Numbered from the stretch's first letter, positions 20,141-29,437 are shown. The stretch is 32,095 bases of DNA from Deltaproteobacteria bacterium (GCA_016218865.1 JACRCU010000423.1:1-32095), one strand, 5' to 3'. Notes: a model not told the origin generated them from the sequence alone. Program-made: numbers and translations.

Positions 20141-23100
20141 GGGCCGCTCCCAACTTTGCAGAGTGGTTGCCCGGTGTCGTAAGGCCACAGGCCTACCGTC
20201 GCCTGCACCAGGTTCGCCGCAAAACCCTTGCACAGCAGCGCATCCAGGAAGTCGGCGACCATCGGCACGGGCTCCTTGGTGTCGACCACATTGACGAAGC
20301 TGCCCGGGTACCACGTCGTCCAGGTGTGCCGCGTATAGCCGCGCGCGTAGGGCGCCTTGGTCATTCGCGGCGAGCTCAGGGCGCTCCACAGCGGCGCCAG
20401 CTCGGGCGTGCTCAGGCCGCCGCTGCCGACCTTGACCAGCTCCCACAGCCAGGCGGCGACCAAGTTCTCGTCCATCTTTTGCAGGATGCCGCCGCTGGCG
20501 GTCGCCGGCACGAACAGATCGCCAAAGCTGGTGGCGTGGCTGGCCAGGTTCATCCAGAAGGACGAGCCTTCCTGGACGTCGAAGTACAGTGGATCGTTGC
20601 GCATGGCCGAGGAGTGCCAGGTGGCGAATCCCTCGGACCAGGCCTGGCCCGGGAAGGTGGGCACGCCGATGAAGTGGGTGCCGCCCTCGCCCGGCGACGC
20701 GCCCCAGCTCTGCATGACCCAGTGCCCCAGCTCGTGATCGGTGACGGCGATCGCCCACTGCTCCTCGCCCGTGCTTTCCCACGGCAGCCAGATGCTGCTG
20801 GCGATCGGCGTGCCGCCGATGTGGGCGGTGAGCCCATCCCAGAAGCAGGCGCCGCAGGTCCAGGTGACGTTGGGCCGCATCCAAATCGCCAGCGGCATGC
20901 CGGGCTTGCCGAAGGTCTTGGCGTGCGCCGCCGCCGCCTTCTGCACCGCGTCGAAGGCGTAGGCCGCGGCGCTGGCTTGCGCGACCGTCAGCAGCCAGTC
21001 GCCGCCGTCCTTCCACTGGGAGGCGGGCAAAGTCCAGGCAAACACACTGGGATCGCCCCAGGCGACCGACTCGGGATCCCTCATCCCCGGCGACAGATCC
21101 GGCTCGGCCACGGTGAAGTCGACGGTGGCGCCGTGGTTCGAGAGGCGCACCAAGAGCACCGCAATCTCGTCGCCCAGCTGCGGCTGGGCCGGCACGGGCA
21201 GGGCCACATGGCCGCTCGCATCGGTGATGGCGCTGCCAAGGGTCAGCGAGCCGCCGTTGCCGTCGGGACGCCGGCTGACGACCAGCGCACCCGCCAGCGG
21301 CGCGGCGGATGGCGTGGAACTCCAGCCCGTCTTGCTCGCGTTGACCACTGTGTACTGGAACCGCCAGGTCATGTTCAGGGTAGCGGTGGCCAGCCCGCTG
21401 CACACGGCGCCGCTGTCGTGATCCACGCAGCCCGGGCACGCAGACTTCACCGGCACGCCGTCGCTGCTGCAGTCGATGCGGGTGTCGGCGGTCTTTGGGT
21501 CGCAGGTGCTGGATCCGGGCGCGCAGGTGCCGCTGGCGACGCACTGGGCCTTGCCAGCCACGACCTTGCAGACGGCGCCGTTGTCGCACGGTGTGAACAC
21601 CAGCTCGGGCGTGCCGCCGCTGGGCTTGAAGCACGCGGCCACCGTCTTGCCGTCGCCCAGGCAGATGCCGGCCTCGGGGATGCCCTGGCAGGCGTCGGCG
21701 ATGCACGCATCCTGGTTGGCGTCGCAGCCCAGGGCACAGGTCTGGGCCACCGCACCCAGATTGCCACAACTGTCGAACCAGCAGAGGTTTTGCCCGCAAC
21801 AGCCCTTGCTGGCCTGGGGCGTGCATTGGCTCTGGCAGGCCAGCGGATACTGGCCGCTGGGGTCGGCGCCGCCGTCGGTGCACGCGTAGTACTTGTTGAT
21901 GGGGTCCCAGCCACAGGCCTTGTTGGTGCACTGGAACGTGTAGATTGTATTATTTTCGCAGTATTTCAGCGTGTTGTTGTCGCAGCAGCCTTGGTAGCTG
22001 ACACCGGGGCACTGGCTCGGCACGCAGGTCCCGCCGGCCGTGCAGGTCGAGCCGGCCGCGCAGCCGCCGCAGCTGCCGCCGCAGCCGTCGGAGCCGCACG
22101 CTTTGCCGGTGCAGTCCGGGGTACAGCAGTTGCCGCTGGCCAGGCACACGCCGGAAGTGCCGCACTTGCCGCCCGCCAGGGGCACGTTCTGGCAGCCGCC
22201 GCCGCTGGAGCAAACGTCGGTGGTGCAGGCATTGCTGTCGTCGCAGTTGACCGCCTTGCCGCCCTTGCAGCTGCCGTCCAGGCAGGCGTCGCTCTGGGTG
22301 CAGGGGTTGCCGTCGCTGCACGAGCCCGCCGCCGGCGTGAACACGCAGCCCTTGGCTGGGTCGCAGCTGTCGCTGGTGCAGGGGTTGCCGTCGCCGCAGA
22401 GCAGGCCCGTGGCGCTGACGCAGGCGCCCGCGGCGCAGGACTCGCCGGTGGTGCAGGCGTCGCCGTCGTCGCAAGGTCCGGGCTGTGGGGCATGGTTGCA
22501 GCCGCCGCCGATGCTGCAGTTGTCCGCGGTGCACACGTTCTGGTCGTCGCACACGCTGGGGTCGACTTGCGAGGTGCAGCCGGTCGAGGGCTTGCAAGTG
22601 TCGATGGTGCAAGGATTGCCGTCGTTGCAGGTCACCGCTGGGCCGCTCTGGCACTGGTTGGCGGCGCAGACGTCGCTGCCGGTGCAGGCGTTGCCGTCGT
22701 CGCACGGGCCCGCGGCGGCGCTGTGCTGGCAACCCAGGCTTGCGCTGCAACTGTCGGCGGTGCAAGGGTTGCCGTCGCCGCAGTCCAGCTTGCCGGTGCC
22801 TGCGCAGGTGCCGGCCTGGCAGGTGTCGCCGGTGGTGCACGGATTGCTGTCGCTGCAGGCGGCGCCGCTGGCCGGCGTGTGGATGCAGCCGTCGGTCAGC
22901 GAACATGCGTCGGTGCTGCACGGATCGCCGTCGCTGCACAGGTTGGCCGCGTCCGGCAGGGCTGCGTGGCTGCAGCCGCTGGCTGGGTCGCAGCTGTCGG
23001 CGGTGCAGGCCAGCCCGTCGCTGCAGTCGGTGGCGGCGCCGCTCCCGCACGCGCCGAGCTTGCACACCTCGCCGGTGGTGCACGGGTTGCCGTCGCTGCA

Positions 23101-24477
23101 CGGGCCGCTGAGCCACGCGTGTTGGCAGCCGACCGCCGCGTTGCAGGTGTCGGCTGTGCAGGTGGCGCCGTCGCTGCAGTCCACCGCCGGACCGGCCGCG
23201 CAGGCGCCGCTGGCGCAGGCGTCGCCCTGGGTGCACGCGTCGCCGTCGCTGCACGGGCCGGCAAAGGGGCTGTTCATGCACCCGACGATGGCGTCGCAGC
23301 TATCGGCCGTGCACGGATTCTCGTCGCCGCACACGGTGGCCGCGCCGGGCAGGCACAGGCCCGCGCTGCAGAGGTCGCCCAGCGTGCAGGCGTTGCCGTC
23401 GCTGCAGGGGCCGCCGGTCGGTGCATGCGCGCAACCCAGGTCGGTGTCGCAGCTATCTTGTGTGCATGGGTTGCCGTCCTGGCAGTCGACCGCCACGCCG
23501 CCGCCGCATTGGCCGCCCGCGCAGGCCGTGCCGGCGGTGCACGCGTCCCCGTCGTCGCAGGGGCCCTGAACGGCGGCGTGGTGGCAGCCGCTGGCCGCAT
23601 CGCAGCTGTCGGCCGTGCACGGGTTGCTGTCGCCGCAGGGCAATGTGGCACCGCCGACGCAGGCGCCCGCGCTGCAGGTGTCGGCCATGGTGCACACGTC
23701 GTCGTCGCTGCACGGACCGGTCGATGGCGCGTGCTCGCAGCCCGTGGGGCCGCAAGCATCGGTGGTGCAGGCCTGGCCGTCGTCGCAGTCGACCTTCTGG
23801 CCCGCGCACTGCCCCGCGGTGCAGGTGTCGCCGTTGGTGCACGGGTCGCCGTCGCTGCACGTGCCGCTGCCGGCCGTGTGGCTGCAGCCGTTCTTGCTGT
23901 CGCAGCTGTCCGCGGTGCAGGTCAGGCCGTCGTCGCAGCTGACGAGCAGGCCGCCGCTGCAGGCGCCGCCAGCACAGGCCTCGCCCAGAGTGCACGCGTC
24001 GCCGTCGCTGCAGGGGCCGCCGGTGGCGCTGTGGCCGCAAGTGCCGGCCTGGCAGGTGTCGCTGGTGCAGGGGTTCTGGTCGTCGCATGTCCGCGGGGGG
24101 CCGCTGGTGCAGTGGCCACCTTGGCAGAGGTCGGGATCGCTGCAGCCGTCGCCGTCGCTGCAGGTCGCAGCGTTGGCCAAGTGCGTGCAGCCGCTGGCCT
24201 TGTCGCAATCGTCGCTGGTGCAGGGGTTGCCGTCGTCGCAGCTGGTCGCGGCCACCGCTTGGCACACGTGGTCCACGCAGCTGCGGGTGCAGGGGTTGCC
24301 GCAGTCGGCGGGTACCTGGCAGCGCTTGCTGGCCTGTGCCGAACTGCCGTCGCCGCACCCGCCGAGCAGGGCTGTGACCAGGGCCGCGAGCAGCCAGCCG
24401 ACCAGCGTCGCCCCTGGGAGCCGAGCGACCACCCAATGCGTGGGTGGCTCGCCAGCGTGCCGAGCTACAAGGGCCAT
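20137..24477 (-). CDS. CTDC-type Cys-rich repeat lipoprotein with C-terminal zincin-like (HExxH) metalloprotease-like domain
   Basis: ATG at 24475-24477 preceded by GGAGAGGGAGG Shine-Dalgarno; lipobox LVTALLGGCGDG; >20 'C(S/D)DGxxCTxxxxC' units; C-terminal 'VTDHELGHWVMQSW...AWSEGFATWHSS'. Confidence 0.87.
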   Translation of the reverse strand: MALVARHAGEPPTHWVVARLPGATLVGWLLAALVTALLGGCGDGSSAQASKRCQVPADCGNPCTRSCVDHVCQAVAATSCDDGNPCTSDDCDKASGCTHLANAATCSDGDGCSDPDLCQGGHCTSGPPRTCDDQNPCTSDTCQAGTCGHSATGGPCSDGDACTLGEACAGGACSGGLLVSCDDGLTCTADSCDSKNGCSHTAGSGTCSDGDPCTNGDTCTAGQCAGQKVDCDDGQACTTDACGPTGCEHAPSTGPCSDDDVCTMADTCSAGACVGGATLPCGDSNPCTADSCDAASGCHHAAVQGPCDDGDACTAGTACAGGQCGGGVAVDCQDGNPCTQDSCDTDLGCAHAPTGGPCSDGNACTLGDLCSAGLCLPGAATVCGDENPCTADSCDAIVGCMNSPFAGPCSDGDACTQGDACASGACAAGPAVDCSDGATCTADTCNAAVGCQHAWLSGPCSDGNPCTTGEVCKLGACGSGAATDCSDGLACTADSCDPASGCSHAALPDAANLCSDGDPCSTDACSLTDGCIHTPASGAACSDSNPCTTGDTCQAGTCAGTGKLDCGDGNPCTADSCSASLGCQHSAAAGPCDDGNACTGSDVCAANQCQSGPAVTCNDGNPCTIDTCKPSTGCTSQVDPSVCDDQNVCTADNCSIGGGCNHAPQPGPCDDGDACTTGESCAAGACVSATGLLCGDGNPCTSDSCDPAKGCVFTPAAGSCSDGNPCTQSDACLDGSCKGGKAVNCDDSNACTTDVCSSGGGCQNVPLAGGKCGTSGVCLASGNCCTPDCTGKACGSDGCGGSCGGCAAGSTCTAGGTCVPSQCPGVSYQGCCDNNTLKYCENNTIYTFQCTNKACGWDPINKYYACTDGGADPSGQYPLACQSQCTPQASKGCCGQNLCWFDSCGNLGAVAQTCALGCDANQDACIADACQGIPEAGICLGDGKTVAACFKPSGGTPELVFTPCDNGAVCKVVAGKAQCVASGTCAPGSSTCDPKTADTRIDCSSDGVPVKSACPGCVDHDSGAVCSGLATATLNMTWRFQYTVVNASKTGWSSTPSAAPLAGALVVSRRPDGNGGSLTLGSAITDASGHVALPVPAQPQLGDEIAVLLVRLSNHGATVDFTVAEPDLSPGMRDPESVAWGDPSVFAWTLPASQWKDGGDWLLTVAQASAAAYAFDAVQKAAAAHAKTFGKPGMPLAIWMRPNVTWTCGACFWDGLTAHIGGTPIASSIWLPWESTGEEQWAIAVTDHELGHWVMQSWGASPGEGGTHFIGVPTFPGQAWSEGFATWHSSAMRNDPLYFDVQEGSSFWMNLASHATSFGDLFVPATASGGILQKMDENLVAAWLWELVKVGSGGLSTPELAPLWSALSSPRMTKAPYARGYTRHTWTTWYPGSFVNVVDTKEPVPMVADFLDALLCKGFAANLVQATVGLWPYDTGQPLCKVGSGP
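22190..24250 (-). repeat. Alternating two-type CTDC Cys-rich repeat array
   Basis: Alternation of 'CxDGNPCTADSCDxxxGCxH' and 'CSDGDACTxGxxCxxGxCxxG' units, roughly 27 half-units counted by eye; highly similar at DNA level too. Confidence 0.85.
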
Positions 24478-24769
24478 CGAAGCCTCCCTCTCCGGGTGCC
24501 CGGTACCGACATGGCAGCCAAAACCCTCGGCCCGGCCTGCGGCAATCCTGCATCTGTCACTGTGCGCCTGCATGGGCATGCGGTCAAGCCCAACCGGCAC
24601 GCTCGGCCTGGATGTAGGTTCGGGGTGGGACAAAGGAATCCGCCAGAGCGATGGCGACTTTGTCCACACGGTGCGGCCGGCCGCGCTGCCGGCCTCCAGG
24701 AGCCTGTCGGGACAATACGATCTACCTTGTGCCCTTGAGCCAGTACCGCATGATCTTACTGCAATCCGC

Positions 24770-24792
24770 CCGGCTCCCAGCCGGTTTCGTTT
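24770..24792 (+). terminator. Terminator-like hairpin with U-rich tail (plus strand), no ORF obviously upstream
   Basis: CCGGCT-CCC-AGCCGG followed by TTTCGTTTG. Confidence 0.4.
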
Positions 24793-25026
24793 GTCCAACT
24801 GGCCGAAAATCGCCCGAGATAAATATGTGTGAGTTCATCTAGTTGTCGCCGCGCACGCCGCGGTGCCAGAATTGTGCCGGGATTATCCCGACGCGCTCCC
24901 AGCTTCCGCCGTTGCCACCCACCCTAGCAAGTCTGCCCCAGCCAAACGCAGTGCGTCGCGTTGCGGGACCGCCGGCCTCGTGGTACGCCACACCGGGTGC
25001 CTGCTTTTTGGGCCAAGGGGGACGGG

Positions 25027-26307
25027 ATGCGCTTTTCTCATGCCATAGCCACGCTTTGCTGCTCGGCCGCACTCTGCTCTGCAGTGCCGGGCCACGCCGC
25101 CGACCGCGGCCACCTCAACCGCTGTGCCGACGCCACCAGGGAACTGCGCGGTGCGACGTCGCAGGTCTACAAGGACCGCGACGTGGAACCGGGCGAGGCC
25201 CAGGGCGCGATCGCCCACATCAACCAACACACCGAGCGCTACAACCGCGCGCAGAAGATGCTCGACTCGGCCGGGCCCTGGGACCCCAAGGACCCCGACC
25301 TGGCCGAGTGCGTGGGCCTGCTGCAGCGCGCCCGCGAGTACATCGAAGCCACCCAGAAGAAGATCAAGGCGGCGCAAGAGGCCGCCACCCAGCAGGCGCC
25401 GGTGATGGCGGCGGCCAAGGGCGAGCCCAAGCGCCGCGCCTTTTTCTTGCTGGCCGCGGTGCACGCGGAGCCCTCGGCGCGCGCCTTCGACAACCTGAAA
25501 CCTGCCGAGGCCAAAGCCCTTGTCGAGAGTCTGGCCCCCGTCGATGCGGCTTGCCAGCAGGCCATGCCGCAGGCCACCCAGACCGCGCCGACCTTGCCCG
25601 CGCGCAGCCCTGGCGGCAGCGAGTGGAGAGTGGGTCAGGTGGTGCTGCCGGCGAGTCTGGCGGACCGCGCCGCCTGGTGGTGCTGGATCAGCAGCCACCG
25701 CACCCAGTTGGCCACGCGCGCGCTGGGCAACGTGCACGTGGTTGCCGAGGGCTACGGCAATCACCACATCGCCTTTGCCGAGATCTTCAAGGCCGGCGAG
25801 GGCTGGAGCGGCTCAGCCGACCCGTGGGTGTTCGAGGTGGCGCGCGACAGCAAGCCGTTCTTCGCCGGCCTGAACAAGGCCGTCGGCGGCTGGTACACGG
25901 CCTTTGGCATTCCGCTGCCGTCCGAGCCCTTCCCGGGCCTGGCGGAGCAGGTGGGCAAGGTGCGCGAGGCCATCGTCGCCGCCGCGGCCCGCAACACCAT
26001 CGAACCGGGGAAGAACCGCGACAAAGCGCTGGAAGGTGCGGCCAAGAGCGCGCTGGCCAAGATCTATCCCAAGGTGAGCGTGCCCGCCGCGTGGATGGAC
26101 GAGGCCGGCTGGACGGTGGAACAGAATTCCCTGGGCGTGCCGCTGCGCCGCTTCCGCAGTGGCCAGTTGGTCTACCGGGTGGCCGGCGACCCCTGGTGCC
26201 TGCAGCGCACGTTCAACTGGGTCGAGACCCACATGGGCGGCGGCAAGTACCAGCCGCCCGGCAGCGCTGGCATCCTGGGTGGCGCTCGCGCGGTCAAGTG
26301 CCCGTAG
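25027..26307 (+). CDS. Hypothetical secreted protein
   Basis: MRFSHAIATLCCSAALCSAVPGHAADRG signal peptide starting at ATG 25027 with upstream AAGGGGGACGGG; coding frame open to 26307. Confidence 0.8.
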   Translation: MRFSHAIATLCCSAALCSAVPGHAADRGHLNRCADATRELRGATSQVYKDRDVEPGEAQGAIAHINQHTERYNRAQKMLDSAGPWDPKDPDLAECVGLLQRAREYIEATQKKIKAAQEAATQQAPVMAAAKGEPKRRAFFLLAAVHAEPSARAFDNLKPAEAKALVESLAPVDAACQQAMPQATQTAPTLPARSPGGSEWRVGQVVLPASLADRAAWWCWISSHRTQLATRALGNVHVVAEGYGNHHIAFAEIFKAGEGWSGSADPWVFEVARDSKPFFAGLNKAVGGWYTAFGIPLPSEPFPGLAEQVGKVREAIVAAAARNTIEPGKNRDKALEGAAKSALAKIYPKVSVPAAWMDEAGWTVEQNSLGVPLRRFRSGQLVYRVAGDPWCLQRTFNWVETHMGGGKYQPPGSAGILGGARAVKCP

Positions 26308-26310
26308 AGG

Positions 26311-26736
26311 CTACACTTCCTCGTCCGGACCCTCGTAGTCGATGAAGTCGTCGACCGAAGTGGCCCACTGCTCCGTGCACAGCCGCAGGTAGTCGTGGGT
26401 GACGCCGATGGCCACCACGTCGTGCTGGAGTTCGTAGCAGTCGTCCTGGGCCACCACGCTGGCAAAACGGAACTTGGCGTTGAAGGCGTTGGCGAATTCC
26501 ACGTCGCTCTGGTCCGCGGTGAACCACGCCACGAAGCGGAGCGCGCCGAACCTATTGCTGGCATGCCCCTCGTTGGGGTAGAACTGGACCGCGTACTTGG
26601 CATTCTCGGTCGCGCACGCCAGCGTGCGGCGGCCGCTGTCGTGCTCGGCAATCTCGGCTTGATGCCCGGCCGCTCGCACCGCGTCCTGGACGTCCTCGAT
26701 GGCTACGGTTTCAAAGATTCGTCTGGATGTCAGCAT
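26311..26736 (-). CDS. YbjN-domain protein (putative)
   Basis: MLTSRRIFETVAIEDVQDAVRAAGHQAEI...NAFNAKFRFASVVAQDDCYELQHDVVAIGVTHDYLRLCTEQW, a YbjN/T3SS-chaperone-like pattern; internal start chosen at ATG 26734-26736 within the much longer track ORF. Confidence 0.75.
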   Translation of the reverse strand: MLTSRRIFETVAIEDVQDAVRAAGHQAEIAEHDSGRRTLACATENAKYAVQFYPNEGHASNRFGALRFVAWFTADQSDVEFANAFNAKFRFASVVAQDDCYELQHDVVAIGVTHDYLRLCTEQWATSVDDFIDYEGPDEEV

Positions 26737-27015
26737 GTTCCATGCACCCCACTGGATTTGCGCGACAACGGCTCCCCGGACCCGATTGGCAAGTGGCGAG
26801 AATCCGGCGGGGACCACGGTACGGGCCGGTAGAATTACCAAGCTCTCCGATCCGAATTGGGCGGATTTGGTATTACCTCGGCTTGCGCCGTCAACGCAGG
26901 ACGCAGAGAGCAAGCCTACCTTGCCTGCGCCCATCGCGGCGGTCAAGGCCGGGACCCGGTGCCGCGAAAAACCAAGCCAGGCTCGCTGGCAACCAACCTG
27001 CAGCGGGAGGTCGAA

Positions 27016-28071
27016 ATGACGAAACACGGGACCGGGGCACTCCGGCGCGGTCTGTTCGCCTTGGGATTGTGCGCGGCCGCGGCCCTGTTCGGGACCTCGG
27101 GCTGCGCCGATGGCACGCCCGGCGACAACGAGCAAAAGGCCACAACCACCGCCAAATCGACGCTGCAGCTGCGCGATGGGCGCACGCAAGACACGTTCGT
27201 GTTCGACGAATTCGAGACGCGGGCGCGGGTGGACGTGCTGTTCATCGACGACAACTCGGACTCGATGCGCAACGCCCAAGAGAAGCTGGGCGAGCGCCTG
27301 CAGACCTTCTTGGGCAGCCTGGCCAAGATCGACTGGCAGATCGGCGTCACCACTACCGACGTGTCTGACGGCCCCTACGGCCTCAAGGGCCGCTTGCTGG
27401 ATTTCGATGCCAGCCACCGGCGCATCCTGACGCCGACCACGGCCAATGCCACCAAGCTGTTCGCCGAGACCATCGTTCGCGAGGAGACGTGGTCCTGCGG
27501 GCAGGTTTGCCCGTCGACCGACGAGCGGCCGCTGCGGGCGACCATCGAGGCCATCGGTCGGCGCGCCAGCGACAACGCCGGTTTCTTCCGGCCCGACGCT
27601 GACCTGGTCGTGATCATCCTGAGCAACGAGGACGAGGCGAGCGACGGTGGCGCCACGGCCGACACCTATGCCAGCGTGCGGGCGGCGGTCGATCAGGCGT
27701 TCGGCGCGCAAAAGGCCATGACCGGCTTTGGTTTGTTGGTGGTGCCCGGCGACAAGGCCTGCCTCGCCACCGCCGCCACCATCGGCGCGCACTACGGCAC
27801 GATACTGAACGACTTTGCTGTGCAGTCCGGCGGTTCCGTAGGCAGCATCTGCGCGCCGGACTACGGTGCCACCCTGGCCAGCATCGGGCAGCGGGTGCGC
27901 GAGGGCATCAAGGTGGCGGTACTGAGCGCGGTGCCGCAGCCGGACACGCTGCAAGTCAAGGTCACGCCAGCAGATCCGACGCTGACCTGGACGCTCAAGG
28001 GCCAGACCTTGACCTTTGTCCACGCCCCCAAGCCTGGGTCGCAGGTGGTGGTGCAGTACAAGGCCAAGTAG
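27016..28071 (+). CDS. vWA-like lipoprotein
   Basis: ATG 27016 with GCGGGAGG ribosome-binding site; lipobox FGTSGC; 'RVDVLFIDDNSDSMRNAQEKL' (DxSxS) and 'DADLVVIILSNEDEASDGG'. Confidence 0.85.
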   Translation: MTKHGTGALRRGLFALGLCAAAALFGTSGCADGTPGDNEQKATTTAKSTLQLRDGRTQDTFVFDEFETRARVDVLFIDDNSDSMRNAQEKLGERLQTFLGSLAKIDWQIGVTTTDVSDGPYGLKGRLLDFDASHRRILTPTTANATKLFAETIVREETWSCGQVCPSTDERPLRATIEAIGRRASDNAGFFRPDADLVVIILSNEDEASDGGATADTYASVRAAVDQAFGAQKAMTGFGLLVVPGDKACLATAATIGAHYGTILNDFAVQSGGSVGSICAPDYGATLASIGQRVREGIKVAVLSAVPQPDTLQVKVTPADPTLTWTLKGQTLTFVHAPKPGSQVVVQYKAK

Positions 28072-28086
28072 CCGCGGGTCGGGGCG

Positions 28087-28995
28087 TCAACCCGGCTTGG
28101 TCGCCGCGAACAGGTAGTGGAGCCCGCCCCAGGCAGCCGAAAACTGCCCGGCGCGCATGGCGGCGGCATCCTGGGCGACAGCGGCGCGGGCGGTGCGCCA
28201 CAGGTGCTCGAAGTCGCCGGCCGGCTGCCCGGAGGCCACGTAGTAGCGCTCGACGTCGGCGCGGCTCCAGCCCCACCAGCCACGCTCGTCCATGTCGAGA
28301 AAGTCTTGGATCATCAGCTGTTGATCGATGCTCGCGTAGGGCGGCACCACCATCGGCGCGCGGTCGTCGAGCCAGCAGCGGATCGCGTCCAGGCCCGCGG
28401 CCCGGAGCAGGCCAGGCAGCAGGTCGGCGATGCTGTTGTCGCCCTCGCCCAAGGCGCGCTTGCCGCGCTCGACCGCCATATGTAGCCGCACCAGGTCCAG
28501 GCGCCGTTCGATGGGCTCGCCGTGCCGCGGTGCGCCCACGCTCATGGTTCCGGACAGGTTGTTCGGCTCGGCCAGCAAGAGCGTGCCGCCCGGCCGCAGC
28601 ACCCGCAGCCACTCGGCGAGAACTGCCGCCGGGTCGGCCACGTGGATGAGGACGGTCTGAGCGGTAACCAGGTCGAAGCTCGCGTCGGCAAAGGGCAATA
28701 CCGCCACGTCGGCCACCTGATAGGCGCAGCGCGGCGCAAAGTCGCCAGCACGATCAGTGGCTTCTTGGACCCAGCGCGGCTCGCGGTCCACGCCGGTCAG
28801 GTGGGCGGCCGGCAAGTGGGGCAGCAGCACCCGGCCCCAGTGGCCCACGCCGCAGCCGGCGTCCAGCACGCGCTCGACCTGGCCGATGCCCAGCCGGGCC
28901 ACGCAGAGGGCCACGAAGTCGGCGTGCCACCAGTAGTCGCGCTGGTCGCCAAAATAGGCTGCCGAGTGAAGGTGTTGTGGTAGGTCTGTGCTCAT
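28087..28995 (-). CDS. Class I SAM-dependent methyltransferase
   Basis: 'VERVLDAGCGVGHWGRVLLPHLPAAHLTGVDREP', 'FDLVTAQTVLIHVADPAAVLAEWLRVLRPGGTLLLAEPNN'; start at ATG 28993-28995. Confidence 0.9.
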   Translation of the reverse strand: MSTDLPQHLHSAAYFGDQRDYWWHADFVALCVARLGIGQVERVLDAGCGVGHWGRVLLPHLPAAHLTGVDREPRWVQEATDRAGDFAPRCAYQVADVAVLPFADASFDLVTAQTVLIHVADPAAVLAEWLRVLRPGGTLLLAEPNNLSGTMSVGAPRHGEPIERRLDLVRLHMAVERGKRALGEGDNSIADLLPGLLRAAGLDAIRCWLDDRAPMVVPPYASIDQQLMIQDFLDMDERGWWGWSRADVERYYVASGQPAGDFEHLWRTARAAVAQDAAAMRAGQFSAAWGGLHYLFAATKPG

Positions 28996-29121
28996 CGTCG
29001 CTTCCGATCGCGGGGACCGCGCTGCCGGCCAGTCTGCTATTGACGGCCCCTGGGTCACCGGTGCAAGGTAGCGGGCGGGCACGGCGGAATGATCCTGCGC
29101 AAGTCGCAGTAGGAATGCAAA

Positions 29122-29355
29122 ATGAAGGCCTTCATCCAGTCCGAAATGGCGCGCGCCATCAGCGCAATTCCCAGTGCCCGCTGGGAAGTCGATGGCTCGA
29201 TCTATCGCCTGTACAACGGCCACCGCGCCCATTCGGTGCGGCTGGACCCCGATGGCGAGCCGCCGTCCAAGCAGGACATGCGCGAGCTGCTGAGCGCCAC
29301 CATCGCCGACGCGATTGCTTCGGACGCCGTGCACCGCAAGCCGGTGCCCAAGTAG
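29122..29355 (+). CDS. Small hypothetical protein (77 aa)
   Basis: AGGA ribosome-binding site 9 nt before ATG; occupies the gap between the divergent methyltransferase and the EEP lipoprotein; plausible coding composition. Confidence 0.55.
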   Translation: MKAFIQSEMARAISAIPSARWEVDGSIYRLYNGHRAHSVRLDPDGEPPSKQDMRELLSATIADAIASDAVHRKPVPK

Positions 29356-29437
29356 CGGCGTCGCGGCGGTCAGTGGTCACCTTGGTCGGGGCTTTGGCCA
29401 TCGCCGCTGCGCCCACCACGATCCGTGCGGAGGAATC

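Noticed and set aside
20141-21931. Upstream part of minus ORF 19550..21931 (793 aa)
   Set aside because: This portion is an out-of-frame reading of the CTDC/zincin gene; only the last 196 codons (19550-20140) look like a real gene.
22190-24250. Possible CRISPR or satellite DNA in the repetitive block
   Set aside because: Repeat period and conservation are explained by in-frame Cys-rich protein repeats.
19489-24738. Plus-strand 1749-aa ORF
   Set aside because: Antisense to the CTDC/zincin gene and the 196-aa gene; Ala/Gly/Arg-low-complexity translation ('AVAAGAAG...') is a shadow of high-GC repeat codons.
26896-26928. Nested GCAG/CTGC and GCAAG/CTTGC hairpin upstream of the vWA lipoprotein at 27016
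   Set aside because: Short stems, no supporting context beyond position; insufficient to call a regulatory element.
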